Assembly: GCA_005884665.1 (NCBI GenBank)
Contig: VBAT01000006.1
Span: forward strand, 146,412 to 202,111
DNA length: 55,700 bases
Source of the DNA: Bacteroidota bacterium
Lineage (GTDB): Bacteria; Bacteroidota; Bacteroidia; Chitinophagales; Chitinophagaceae
Direction: 5' to 3'
Shown: positions 41,840 through 50,269 of the stretch, one piece after another
How the letters are laid out: each line of letters starts with the position of its first letter
How positions within the stretch are numbered: position 1 is the stretch's first letter
Made by a program: the position numbers and the translations under genes
Notes under the pieces: model-generated
The model's database searches: none
What the model was told of the DNA's origin: nothing
Seen by the model: only the letters and a program-made list of their open reading frames with translations

Positions 41840-42345
41840 ATGAGACGAGTGATTCTATTTATTGTATTGCTTGGGGTCGCATGGGCATCGTCGGCACAAT
41901 TGCCGCCAGACGAGTTAGCAAAACTCAGAAAAAAGCGAATGAACAATTATGCAATTACCGCGACAATGGTATTTTTTGCCGCGGAGCTGCCGATGGCCTC
42001 AACCAGGCGTTGATGTATCATTACGGTGAATTTAAAACCGTATTCCCTGGTGCCAATGACCAGTTTTGGAAACCGTCGAAAAGCGGCGCAAATAAATACA
42101 AGAACGGGGATCCGCGGCAGGGTGCAAAGTTTCCGGGGAGCACGACCTGGGCGGTGTTTCTTACCGATGGCTATCATTTGACAAGGTTCACCGATCATCT
42201 CCTGTGGTCAGGAGCAATAGCACTTAAGTTTTCCTGCGGTGAAAAAAAGAAATGGTACATGTATTTTGTTGAAGCCGCCGGGTACTGGATGGTTAACCGG
42301 GTAGGTTTTTGCATGACCTACAACCAGTTTAAAGGAACACCCTGA
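41840..42345 (+). pseudogene. Small exported protein gene with a single-base frameshift
   Basis: An ATG at 41840 opens a signal peptide (MRRVILFIVLLGVAWASSAQ) followed by LPPDELAKLRKKRMNNYAIT and ATMVFFAA. The frame then fails near 41983-41985. In the next frame the protein resumes as GAADGLNQALMYHYGEFKTV and runs to 42345 with WKPSKSGANKYKNGDPRQGA and DGYHLTRFTDHLLW. Adding one G in GCCGCGGAGC restores a continuous protein (AAGAADGLNQ) of about 168 residues, a layout I know from other Bacteroidota small exported proteins of unknown function. This is either a recent loss or a base-call error. Confidence 0.75.
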
Positions 42346-42462
42346 CGCACAGTCCATAAATAATCCAATTTTTTCAATCTCTCTCTTTGATCCAATCCTA
42401 TCTCCCGGCCGGGAATCAACCTGCTTTGCCACCTGTCACAACTATAGCGCTTAATACCCAAC

Positions 42463-42470
42463 TAATTTTG
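42463..42470 (+). promoter_or_regulatory. Putative -7 element (TAATTTTG) for the first M1 peptidase
   Basis: TAATTTTG matches TAnnTTTG and ends 22 nt before the ATG at 42493. The -33 element is unclear. Confidence 0.4.
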
Positions 42471-42492
42471 ATCTTGCCGGCAAATCACTATT

Positions 42493-44385
42493 ATGCGCAC
42501 GTATCTCATGATGATCGGGATGATCATTTTTTCGTTCCAGTCGGTCATTGCACAGGATTTATTTATGCCACGCGATATCCAGGCGGCCTATAAAAAAGGC
42601 ACCCGTTCTTCCGATGGGAAACCTGGAAAAAACTACTGGCAAAACCATGGCAGGTATACGATCAACATCACAGCCATGCCTCCAGATCGTACGATCAAAG
42701 GAACCGAGACCATCACCTATTTTAACAATAGTCCCGATACGATAAGAAATCCCAACATCAAACTTTTGCTCAATATTCATAAACCGGGAGCACCGAGAAA
42801 CGGGGGTGCTGATCCCGACTACCTGACTTCAGGCGTTCATGTTGACAAGTTCATGGTAAATGGACAGACAAGACCATTCCGGGGTGACCCTGCTGTCTTT
42901 ACCAACGTTGGCGTTGGGTTGCCAAAGCCATTACCGCCTCATGATTCCGTCCAGTTATATTTCGAATGGCATTATGATGTATCGGTTGAAAGCGGTCGTG
43001 AAGGCATGATCGATTCCACTACTTATTTCCTGGCTTATTTCTATCCAAGGGTTGCTGTATTTGATGATTATAATGGCTGGGACAGGATGCCATTTATGGA
43101 TTCGCACGAGTTTTACAGCGACTTCAATGACTATAACGTCACTGTAAATGTTCCGAAGAATTATATTGTCTGGGGTACGGGTACATTGCAGCAGCCGGAA
43201 AAATTATTGCAACCTGTATTTCTTAAAAGGTATAAGGATTCCTGGGTTTCAGACGATGTGATCCGCATAGTAACAAAGGAAGACGTGGCTGCAAAAAATG
43301 TGACTGCGCAAAACCAAGTGAACAGTTGGCAGTTCACTGCCGCTAACATACCGGATATGGCTTTTGGCCTCAGTGATCATTTCGTTTGGGATGGCACCAG
43401 TGTAGTAGTTGACGATGCCACGAAGAGGAGAGCGAGTGCCCAGGCAGCATATAATGATACAGCGGCAGATTATCATCACGTGGCTCGTTATGCAAGACAT
43501 TCATTGAACTGGTTATCGCATAACTGGCCAGGTATACCATATCCGTATGAGAAGACCACGGTATTCCATGGTTATGCGGGAATGGAATACCCGATGATGG
43601 CCAATGATGAAACATACGGTGACACTACTTTCTCGCGGTTTGTCGCCGAGCACGAAATAGCTCATACATACATGCCTTTTTACATGGGCATCAATGAAAC
43701 CCGTTATGGCTTTATGGATGAAGGCTGGGCCACAACCTTTGAAATACTGATTGGGCGGGAAGATCTTGGAAAGGAAAGAGCCGACGAATTTTACAAGCGA
43801 TTCCGTGTGAATGGTTGGAGTAATAACCCTTCTTCTGATCAACAGGTGCCGATCGTTACGCCTGGCGATGCTATGACTGGTGGTGGTTTTGGCAACAACG
43901 AATATGGTAAAGCATCCCTGGGTTACCTGGCTATGAAAGATATTTTGGGAGATGAGCTATTTAAGAAGTGTTTACATGAATACATGAATCGCTGGAACGG
44001 GAAACACCCGATTCCCTGGGATTTCTTTAATACTTTCAATGATGTTGCTGGCAAAAACCTCAACTGGTTTTGGAATAACTGGTTCTTCGGCACGAACTAT
44101 ATTGATTATTCGCTCACGGATGTAAAAAAATCTTCATCAGGATATACGGTTTCGATAAAAAATATCGGCGGCGCATTGGCGCCGGTAGATGTCGTAGTCA
44201 AGTATACTGACGGTAGTTCAGAGACAAAACATCTCAGCCCGGCCGTATGGGAGAAAAATGCCAGTCAAACAAATGTGTCTATTAGCACCAAAAAGACAAT
44301 TGAATCAGTGCAGCTTGATGGCGGCATTTTCGTGGATGGGGATAAAAGCAATAATAAGACTCCGGCGGATAAAAAAGCGTTTTGA
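42493..44385 (+). CDS. M1-family metallopeptidase (first paralogue)
   Basis: A 630-residue exported zinc aminopeptidase-like protein. A signal peptide (MIGMIIFSFQSVIAQ) precedes RDIQAAYKKGTRSSDGKPGK. The M1 core has AGMEYPMM (in place of GAMEN), then HEIAH near residue 387 with the third ligand glutamate 18 residues on in FMDEGWAT, the full HEXXH-X18-E set. YFYPRVAVFDDYNGWDRMPF is also typical. M1 enzymes remove N-terminal amino acids; exported Bacteroidota forms probably digest peptides in the periplasm or outside. A close paralogue follows at 45154, with a RAYT gene in between. Confidence 0.9.
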   Translation: MRTYLMMIGMIIFSFQSVIAQDLFMPRDIQAAYKKGTRSSDGKPGKNYWQNHGRYTINITAMPPDRTIKGTETITYFNNSPDTIRNPNIKLLLNIHKPGAPRNGGADPDYLTSGVHVDKFMVNGQTRPFRGDPAVFTNVGVGLPKPLPPHDSVQLYFEWHYDVSVESGREGMIDSTTYFLAYFYPRVAVFDDYNGWDRMPFMDSHEFYSDFNDYNVTVNVPKNYIVWGTGTLQQPEKLLQPVFLKRYKDSWVSDDVIRIVTKEDVAAKNVTAQNQVNSWQFTAANIPDMAFGLSDHFVWDGTSVVVDDATKRRASAQAAYNDTAADYHHVARYARHSLNWLSHNWPGIPYPYEKTTVFHGYAGMEYPMMANDETYGDTTFSRFVAEHEIAHTYMPFYMGINETRYGFMDEGWATTFEILIGREDLGKERADEFYKRFRVNGWSNNPSSDQQVPIVTPGDAMTGGGFGNNEYGKASLGYLAMKDILGDELFKKCLHEYMNRWNGKHPIPWDFFNTFNDVAGKNLNWFWNNWFFGTNYIDYSLTDVKKSSSGYTVSIKNIGGALAPVDVVVKYTDGSSETKHLSPAVWEKNASQTNVSISTKKTIESVQLDGGIFVDGDKSNNKTPADKKAF

Positions 44386-44390
44386 CCCCC

Positions 44391-44421
44391 GACCTATAAG
44401 GCTTTAAAAGCCTTATAGGTC
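44391..44421. repeat. Perfect REP-like palindrome at the 3' end of the RAYT gene
   Basis: GACCTATAAGGCTTT at 44391-44405 and its exact reverse complement AAAGCCTTATAGGTC at 44407-44421 form a 15-bp stem with a 1-nt loop, followed by TATTTTTTT. Its last base overlaps the stop codon of the RAYT gene. It can serve as a terminator for the M1 gene and looks like a cognate REP site for the transposase (inference). Confidence 0.85.
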
Positions 44422-45020
44422 TATTTTTTTAAAATAGGCCGCCCATGATATTCTAAAAATCCCGCCAGGCCTCCAAAGCAATTTAAAACTTCGTCCCGTT
44501 TCAGACTGGTTGGAATATCGGCGATAATTGTATTATATGAAGACCATGGCCATTTTTCCAACTTGTTGCAATATCCATGATGAACGGCGTTTCGGTGAAC
44601 ATAAAATATGGTTGCCCGCAATTGCTCATCACTTTCGATTGTAAATCTTCGCAAATAATCTATGAACAATCCTCCTTTTCTGTTAAACATTTTATTAAAA
44701 GCCTTCGTATAACTGTTTAACAAGTTGGAGAATTGTTGCATCAGAAACCTGGATGCAATGTCTATTGAATAAGACTTTTGGGTAACCTGTTCATAGTAGG
44801 AGCGAATGTGAGACTCATCCTTCATGCTCGCGAGAAAATGAAAGTGATTGGGAAGAAGAGAGTAACAATAAGTCTCTGCGATTGCCGAGATGTGTTTGTC
44901 ATAACGCGAAAGAAAAAAATCGTAATTCTTGTCGCATCGAAAAAGTTTTTCATTTCCGATGGCTCTGCTCACGATATGATATTTTTTGCCTGGACACAGT
45001 GGTTGATGATAGTCATTCAT
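44421..45020 (-). CDS. REP-associated tyrosine transposase (RAYT, Y1_Tnp type)
   Basis: A 199-residue protein from the ATG at 45018-45020 (a GTG at 45035 is possible). It has the Y1-transposase layout: LLPNHFHFLASM, whose HFH (H59, H61) is the HUH-type metal pair, DYLRRFTIES, and FYVHRNAVHHGY with the likely nucleophile Y140, followed by KWPWSSYNT, the RAYT C-terminal block. RAYTs are single-copy domesticated relatives of IS200/IS605 TnpA that act on REP palindromes. The gene lies between two M1 peptidase paralogues on the opposite strand, ending on the palindrome at 44391-44421. Confidence 0.88.
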   Translation of the reverse strand: MNDYHQPLCPGKKYHIVSRAIGNEKLFRCDKNYDFFLSRYDKHISAIAETYCYSLLPNHFHFLASMKDESHIRSYYEQVTQKSYSIDIASRFLMQQFSNLLNSYTKAFNKMFNRKGGLFIDYLRRFTIESDEQLRATIFYVHRNAVHHGYCNKLEKWPWSSYNTIIADIPTSLKRDEVLNCFGGLAGFLEYHGRPILKK

Positions 45021-45153
45021 GATTGAAAAATACACGAAGGTGAGTTGGTATTTATGGGGATTTGAACTGGCTTTTGGGTGAAAAACCCCAGCATTTTAGA
45101 GAATTCCGACGCTTAATACAGTCCTCCAAAACATTATTAAATTGCATTCATTT

Positions 45154-47013
45154 ATGAAATCTATCCCTTTTGCTGTCGTTCTACTGGTTGGCACTGTCTC
45201 GCATGCCCAAAACCTTTTGCCCACTCCGCGTAATATACAGGCTGCTTATGATAAAGGAACAAGGTCTGTTTCGGGAAAACCGGGGAAAAACTATTGGCAA
45301 AACACCGCCAACTATGATCTCAAAGCGAATTTCGATCCAGTAACAAGATTGCTTTCCGGTACGACAAGCATCGATTACACAAATAACAGCCCTGATACAT
45401 TAAAACAGATCTGGTTCAAGCTCTATCCCAATTACTATAAAAAAGGCGCGCCACGACAGGCAAAGGTCTTACCCGAAGATCTGACCGATGGTGTGATCAT
45501 TGATTCGCTATGGATAAATGGGAATGCGATTGCCGCTTCGCGAATGATGATTGACGGCACTAATGCGTTTATTGGTCGCCAGTCTGTAATTCCCGGCCAG
45601 AAGATCGGGTTTCGCATCGGTTATCATTATACGCTCAATAAGCGATCGCATAACCGCATGGGTGAAATAGAACCCGGCGCTGCTTTTATCGCTTACTTTT
45701 TTCCGCGAATAGCGGTATATGATGATATTGATGGCTGGAACAGGATCCCATATACCGGTACACAAGAGTTTTATAATGACTTCTGCCATTTTTCAGCCGC
45801 AATCACAGTGCCTGCGGGATATGCAGTATGGGCGACAGGTGATTTGAAAAACGGGAAAGATGTTTTAAGCGCCGACTGTTACGAGCGTTTGCAACAGGCT
45901 GAGAAAAATAACGCGATCATTTCAATTATTGATAGTAATGAAGTGCGGACACGGAATGTAACATCTGCTATCAATGCGGAAAATACCTGGCATTTTGATG
46001 CAGATGATGTCACCGACTTTGTATTTGCAGTCAGCGATCATTATATGTGGCAATCATCCAGCCTGGTCGTAGATCCAAAGACGAACAGGAGAACCAGGGT
46101 TGATGCCGTGTTCAACCCAAAGCATAAAGATTATTTCAATGTAGCGAGCGATGCCAGGAAAACTGTGGAGGCAATGAGTTATGTTTTCCCGGGCTGGCCT
46201 TTTCCATATCCGCATGAGACGGTGTTTGATGGATTGGACCAGATGGAATACCCAATGATGGTAAATGATAATCCCCTTGATGACCGGGCTGAGAGTATCG
46301 AACTCACAGACCATGAGATATTTCATACTATGTTCCCGTTTTATATGGGTATTAATGAGACCAAGTATGCCTGGATGGATGAGGGCTGGGCTACTATCGG
46401 CGAATGGTTGATTTCGCCAATGATCGACAGCAGCCTGGTCGATTTGTATGGAGTAGATCGTTATGCAGTTACCGCCGGAGGCGAAACTGACCTGCCAATT
46501 ACAACGTTAAGCACGGAACTTAATCAGGGTTATTTTACCAATTCGTATCCAAAGCCAGGAATGGGCTATTTATATATAAAGGATTATCTCGGTGATTCGC
46601 TATTCAAGAAAGCATTGCATTATTATATCAGCCAATGGCATGGCAGGCACCCAATGCCCAATGATTTTTTTTATTGTATGAATGCCGGTTCTGGTAAAAA
46701 CCTCAATTGGTTTTGGGAAAAATGGTTCTTCGATAGTGGCATTCCCGATTTGGCTATTAGTTCAGTAAAAAAAGTTGGCAATAAATTGTCGATAGTCATT
46801 ACCAACAAAGGTGGTAAACCTGTTCCGGTAGATCTTGTCGTTTACCATTCAGACAATACTGTTGATAAAATACATCGCAGCATTGGCGTTTGGGAAAAGG
46901 GGAGTAGCACTATCATCAACTTTGTTTCCGCCAAACGTGTAACAAAACTTGTATTGACAGGATCACAGACGTCCGATAGTAATCCAAAGGATAATATCTA
47001 TGAGATGAAATGA
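45154..47013 (+). CDS. M1-family metallopeptidase (second paralogue)
   Basis: A 619-residue exported protein starting MKSIPFAVVLLVGTVSHAQ; a TTG at 45142 would give four more residues. It matches the first paralogue block by block: RNIQAAYDKGTRSVSGKPGK, YFFPRIAVYDDIDGWNRIPY, DQMEYPMM, then HEIFH near residue 387 and E 18 residues on in WMDEGWAT, so the zinc site is complete. The C-terminal region (HYYISQWHGRHPMPNDFF, GKNLNWFWEKWFF) is also shared. It is probably a product of tandem duplication, now separated from its partner by the RAYT gene. A hairpin follows its stop. Confidence 0.9.
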   Translation: MKSIPFAVVLLVGTVSHAQNLLPTPRNIQAAYDKGTRSVSGKPGKNYWQNTANYDLKANFDPVTRLLSGTTSIDYTNNSPDTLKQIWFKLYPNYYKKGAPRQAKVLPEDLTDGVIIDSLWINGNAIAASRMMIDGTNAFIGRQSVIPGQKIGFRIGYHYTLNKRSHNRMGEIEPGAAFIAYFFPRIAVYDDIDGWNRIPYTGTQEFYNDFCHFSAAITVPAGYAVWATGDLKNGKDVLSADCYERLQQAEKNNAIISIIDSNEVRTRNVTSAINAENTWHFDADDVTDFVFAVSDHYMWQSSSLVVDPKTNRRTRVDAVFNPKHKDYFNVASDARKTVEAMSYVFPGWPFPYPHETVFDGLDQMEYPMMVNDNPLDDRAESIELTDHEIFHTMFPFYMGINETKYAWMDEGWATIGEWLISPMIDSSLVDLYGVDRYAVTAGGETDLPITTLSTELNQGYFTNSYPKPGMGYLYIKDYLGDSLFKKALHYYISQWHGRHPMPNDFFYCMNAGSGKNLNWFWEKWFFDSGIPDLAISSVKKVGNKLSIVITNKGGKPVPVDLVVYHSDNTVDKIHRSIGVWEKGSSTIINFVSAKRVTKLVLTGSQTSDSNPKDNIYEMK

Positions 47014-47019
47014 AGACAA

Positions 47020-47047
47020 TGTGCTCCCGCCAACGGGCGTGAGCACA
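47020..47047 (+). terminator. Hairpin after the second M1 gene
   Basis: TGTGCTC at 47020-47026 pairs with GAGCACA at 47041-47047, and CGCC with GGCG inside. No T-tract follows, so it is a weak terminator candidate 6 nt past the stop. Confidence 0.5.
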
Positions 47048-47183
47048 TTACCACATTAAATTGGCAGACTGTTGATCGCAATCATCGTATAATTTCTAAG
47101 TAAAAACTGCATTACGACCGAATTTCATGCAAGTTCTGGTGTTGGGTTATCAAACGTATTAGTAATGATGATAACTTTTGCCC

Positions 47184-47240
47184 GTTAACAATTTTCAATC
47201 AAATCGGTTTGTTAACGGAAGGTCGGCGGCAACGCGGGCC
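47184..47240 (+). repeat. 33-nt repeat (copy 1) followed by a hairpin
   Basis: GTTAACAATTTTCAATCAAA then TCGGTTTGTTAAC at 47184-47216 is bounded by GTTAAC at both ends. A hairpin (AAGGTC ... GGGCCTTTC) and a TGATTTT tail follow at 47217-47250. A second copy of the same layout begins at 47412. Confidence 0.6.
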
Positions 47241-47411
47241 TTTCTGATTTTGTGAATTTCAGTGACCGGCGAATGTCCATGTCCACCTTTAAAGGATGAT
47301 GAGCATAAACCTTTAATGGTAACCGGGTGAAAAAGTAAGTGGTTATGCTTAATGAGGAAAACTTATAACAAAGCAACTGATGCTGTATTTGAAAAGCAAA
47401 TACATTAGCGC

Positions 47412-47478
47412 GTCAACAATTTTAATCGAATCGGTTTGTTACAACAGGAGAGCCTGAAAATGGCTCTTTTGTTTTTTA
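47412..47478 (+). repeat. 33-nt repeat (copy 2) followed by a terminator hairpin
   Basis: GTCAACAATTTTAATCGAAT then CGGTTTGTTACAAC at 47412-47445 matches copy 1 at most positions. AGAGCC and GGCTCT form a stem at 47449-47467, followed by TTTTGTTTTTT, a clear Rho-independent terminator with no gene upstream of it on this strand closer than 400 nt. Confidence 0.65.
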
Positions 47479-47490
47479 GGCATTCCCAAA

Positions 47491-47652
47491 ACAGCCACGG
47501 AGAGCCGCAAAGAATAAAGTCCAGAAAGCCACGAGTTTTTCAGCCAATATATTTTTAGATCATCTGGGAGTTTAGGTACTTTAATTTCATCTCAGCGGTT
47601 CTCTCGTATTCGCCGTGGCTCCCGGTCTGCCGGCAGGCAGGTCTGCGGGCTA
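47491..47652. repeat. Inverted GCCACGG repeats and a CGGCAGGCAGG palindrome
   Basis: GCCACGGAGAGCCGC (from about 47494) faces GCGGTTCTCTC and GCCGTGGCTC near 47594-47622. GTCTGCCGGCAGGCAGGTCT follows. The region lies between the orphan terminator and the end of the AGE epimerase gene. Confidence 0.5.
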
Positions 47653-47658
47653 TGCTGT

Positions 47659-49029
47659 TCATTCGGAATTTCTCAAGCGCTTTATACAATTAGATAAAGA
47701 TCGAAGATGATGATAAGTTCCTTTCCAGATATGACCTTTCAGTGCAGTTTTTCTTTCCGGACGCGTATCCAATCCTTCCTCATACCAGTCTCCATACCGG
47801 TGATCTATCATGTAAGTTTGTATGTATCCCCACAATTGTTTGAATTTTTCAAAATACTGCATTGGGTCAAGCGGAAAATAATCCGCCATCAACAGCAATG
47901 TGTTTAGTCCTTCTGCCTGCGACCACCAGTTTTTGCTGTCCCTGATAATCGTAATATCGTTTTTACCTTTGAAATAATACCCTTCATCATAAAAGCCGCC
48001 GCGTTTACTATCCCACCCGTTTCGCAAAGCATGATCCACCATTCGTTTGGCGACCTTCATTGTTACAGTATCGTTCCGGAGCCCAAGAGCATGTGAAGCT
48101 TCGAGCATCAGGTACGCTGTTTCAACATCATGCCCGAATGAAACATGGTCTATATAGCGGTGCTGCAGGATCACAGCCTCGGTAGAATCCCGAAATGATA
48201 TGGGTGTCCAGTCAGGTAGCAGGAATAAAGTAAGATTTCCCCGGTCAGACGTGATCACATCGCGGATAAGTAGCAACATTTCCTTCAACCGTTCTTTTAG
48301 CAATGGGTCCGGCCATATACCATAGAGTTCAGTGAATGCTTCCAGTAAATGAATCGAACTGTTTTGATCTTTATAGCCGACGGTTGAAGTGGAAGGAGTG
48401 GCCGTAGTTCTCTTCAAAGGAGTGCCATCCAACTGCAGATTCTGATAATACCCCTTGTAGACCGGGTCATGGCAGTGCTTTTCGAGCCACAGGAAACAAT
48501 TCCTGGCAAGGTCCAGCGCATTTGTATCCCCGGAAGCTTTGAACCAGGCAGCCAAAGCATAAATGCCGAAAGCATTTCCGTATGTCGTCTTTTCACTGTT
48601 ATCTATTAAATGTCCCTTACGGTCAACCAGTGTGAAAAAGCCCCCATTAGCCTTATCCCACATCATATTCTGCAAAAAAGAAAAACCTTGCCGCGCACAG
48701 TCTTTATAGTAAGTAACTGATGGATATAAGCCCGAAGCTATCGCAGTTGACCATATATGACGGGCCTGCGTTACGATCATTTTATCCTGCGGACCTGTTG
48801 GGTGGAAATCGTAGGTAAAACTGCTGAGAAACCCACCATATAAGCTATCAACGCTTCGCGGATACCAGCAGTTCAGTAGCTCTGTCCGGATAGATTTATC
48901 CATTTGTTCAGCAAGCTGCAGCTTGGTTTTTGAAGTATTGTTCTTTACCTGAGGCTGCGCTGAACTGACCAGGACGATGAATAGTATTGCAAACAGTCCC
49001 AGGTTCCTCCCAGTAAAAAAAACTTTCAT
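47659..49029 (-). CDS. AGE-family (N-acylglucosamine 2-epimerase-like) protein
   Basis: About 456 residues from the ATG at 49027-49029 (MKVFFTGRNLGLF; an ATG 15 nt upstream is possible). A signal peptide (LGLFAILFIVLVSSAQ) marks it as exported, unusual for this mostly cytoplasmic enzyme family. The alpha6/alpha6-barrel landmarks are visible: QARHIWSTAIA, NGGFFTLVDRKGH, YGNAFGIYALAAWF, NSSIHLLEAFTELY, HVSFGHDVETAYLM, NWWSQAEGLNTLL and HIWKGTYHHLRSL. His residues in the HDVE and KGTYHH blocks are the usual acid/base pair. Family members epimerise GlcNAc, mannose or cellobiose at C2; a periplasmic sugar-related role is likely, the substrate unknown. Confidence 0.85.
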   Translation of the reverse strand: MKVFFTGRNLGLFAILFIVLVSSAQPQVKNNTSKTKLQLAEQMDKSIRTELLNCWYPRSVDSLYGGFLSSFTYDFHPTGPQDKMIVTQARHIWSTAIASGLYPSVTYYKDCARQGFSFLQNMMWDKANGGFFTLVDRKGHLIDNSEKTTYGNAFGIYALAAWFKASGDTNALDLARNCFLWLEKHCHDPVYKGYYQNLQLDGTPLKRTTATPSTSTVGYKDQNSSIHLLEAFTELYGIWPDPLLKERLKEMLLLIRDVITSDRGNLTLFLLPDWTPISFRDSTEAVILQHRYIDHVSFGHDVETAYLMLEASHALGLRNDTVTMKVAKRMVDHALRNGWDSKRGGFYDEGYYFKGKNDITIIRDSKNWWSQAEGLNTLLLMADYFPLDPMQYFEKFKQLWGYIQTYMIDHRYGDWYEEGLDTRPERKTALKGHIWKGTYHHLRSLSNCIKRLRNSE

Positions 49030-49149
49030 GCTTAAATATAACATTATTGCTCTTCAGCTAATTCTCACATTCTTTTAATAATTACCCAGGACTATTACAA
49101 GTAATTTGCGGCCTGTTAGTTTGGCATTATAAAATATGTAATGCTGATA

Positions 49150-49178
49150 GGGCCTGTTTTTACAGGCCCTTTATTTTT
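49150..49178 (+). terminator. Orphan Rho-independent terminator
   Basis: GGGCCTG at 49150-49156 pairs with CAGGCCC at 49163-49169 over TTTTTA, followed by TTTATTTTTG. No plus-strand gene lies upstream closer than 2 kb, so it may end a short untranslated transcript begun in 49045-49150. Confidence 0.7.
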
Positions 49179-49364
49179 GCCCCTGCCTGGCAATTTGCTC
49201 TTTTCTGGTTTTTCCTGACAAGGCAAGCCTGACTGTTAACTTTGCAGCCGTATTTGCCGGGATCAGGGCAAGGGCCTAGTTCCCAAGACCTAAGCTTCTT
49301 CAAAAAAAGTGAAAAACCTTTTCAAATTTTCCGACCCCTTGCCGGATTTCTCGGTTTGAATCCC

Positions 49365-49372
49365 TACCTTTG
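49365..49372 (+). promoter_or_regulatory. Putative -7 element (TACCTTTG) for the rpmB operon
   Basis: TACCTTTG is a perfect TAnnTTTG match 23 nt before the rpmB ATG. The gap 49045-49395 otherwise shows only the orphan terminator. Confidence 0.6.
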
Positions 49373-49395
49373 CCGTCCTAAATTTCAAAACCGTT

Positions 49396-49632
49396 ATGGC
49401 CAGAGTTTGTCAGGTTACAGGTAAAGTTCCGGTAGGTGGACATAAAGTGTCGCACTCAAATATCAAGACCAAGCGTCGTTTTCTGCCTAATCTCCAGAAA
49501 AAGCGTTTTTACCTTGCCGAGGAAGATAAATGGATCACCCTGAAGTTGACAACGGATGCTATCCGTACCATTAACAAGAGGGGATTATATACTGTAGTGA
49601 AAGAGTTAAGGGCGCAGGGACAGCATATTTAA
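49396..49632 (+). CDS. rpmB: 50S ribosomal protein L28
   Basis: A 78-residue protein beginning MARVCQVTGKVPVGGHKVSH, the standard bL28 N-terminus in Bacteroidota, with SNIKTKRRFLPNLQKKRFYL next and the C-terminal LTTDAIRTINKRGLYTVVKE. It belongs to the large ribosomal subunit. First gene of the rpmB-rpmG-DUF4295 set, preceded by a TACCTTTG promoter element. Confidence 0.97.
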   Translation: MARVCQVTGKVPVGGHKVSHSNIKTKRRFLPNLQKKRFYLAEEDKWITLKLTTDAIRTINKRGLYTVVKELRAQGQHI

Positions 49633-49674
49633 CCTGGTTCATTATTAATTATCTAATAAGGAAATTAAAATAAA

Positions 49675-49857
49675 ATGGCAAAGAAAGGAAACCGTGTACA
49701 GGTGATTTTAGAATGCACTGAGCACAAAAACAGTGGCAAGCCTGGCACCAGCCGTTATATCACGGTAAAGAACAAGAAGAACAATCCTGAAAGGCTGGAG
49801 TTGAAGAAATACAACCCCATCCTGAAGAAAATGACAGTTCACAAAGAAATTAAATAA
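49675..49857 (+). CDS. rpmG: 50S ribosomal protein L33
   Basis: A 60-residue bL33 protein starting [20 protein letters not shown], with [20 protein letters not shown] and the conserved [13 protein letters not shown] end. There is only one cysteine, so it is a zinc-free (C-minus) form. It lies 42 nt after rpmB in the same direction. Confidence 0.97.
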   Translation: MAKKGNRVQVILECTEHKNSGKPGTSRYITVKNKKNNPERLELKKYNPILKKMTVHKEIK

Positions 49858-49909
49858 GTAATCAGTTAATAAGTTATTCCCCAATAACCGTTAACAATAA
49901 TCGAATACT

Positions 49910-50080
49910 ATGGCAAAAGCAGCTAAAACAGCGATCAAGAAAGACCCGAAACTGGCAGCCGAAGCAAAGAACTATACCAAAGTGATCAAAGCTGTACGCA
50001 GCCCAAAAACCGGGGCCTATACGTTCAAAGAACAGATGGTGCACAAGGATAAGGTAAAAGAATTCTTAGCGCAGAAATAA
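49910..50080 (+). CDS. DUF4295 small protein
   Basis: A 56-residue basic protein from the ATG at 49910 to TAA at 50078-50080: MAKAAKTAIKKDPKLAAEAK, then NYTKVIKAVRSPKTGAYTFK and EQMVHKDKVKEFLAQK. This is the DUF4295 family, found next to rpmG across Bacteroidota and likely ribosome-associated (inference from context). It ends the operon; a terminator follows 42 nt later. Confidence 0.93.
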   Translation: MAKAAKTAIKKDPKLAAEAKNYTKVIKAVRSPKTGAYTFKEQMVHKDKVKEFLAQK

Positions 50081-50122
50081 ATAATTTCTTCGTCCCTATC
50101 GAAGGCAACAATTGATATTGGT

Positions 50123-50155
50123 AAGCTGTCACGAACTTCGGGACAGCTTTTTTAT
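50123..50155 (+). terminator. Rho-independent terminator of the rpmB operon
   Basis: AAGCTGTC at 50123-50130 pairs exactly with GACAGCTT at 50142-50149, followed by TTTTATT. Confidence 0.85.
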
Positions 50156-50184
50156 TGGCTGTGCCGCTTTTTAATAAGTATCAA

Positions 50185-50192
50185 TAATTTTG
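50185..50192 (+). promoter_or_regulatory. Putative -7 element (TAATTTTG) for ftsY-rimO
   Basis: TAATTTTG matches TAnnTTTG, 30 nt past the rpmB-operon terminator and 77 nt before the ftsY ATG. Confidence 0.5.
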
Positions 50193-50269
50193 AAAGCTGT
50201 AGGTCAACTTTAAACAAAATCATTTCCCGCCCGCTGGTGGGATCATTAAACCCTCCGGGGCCAGGCACT

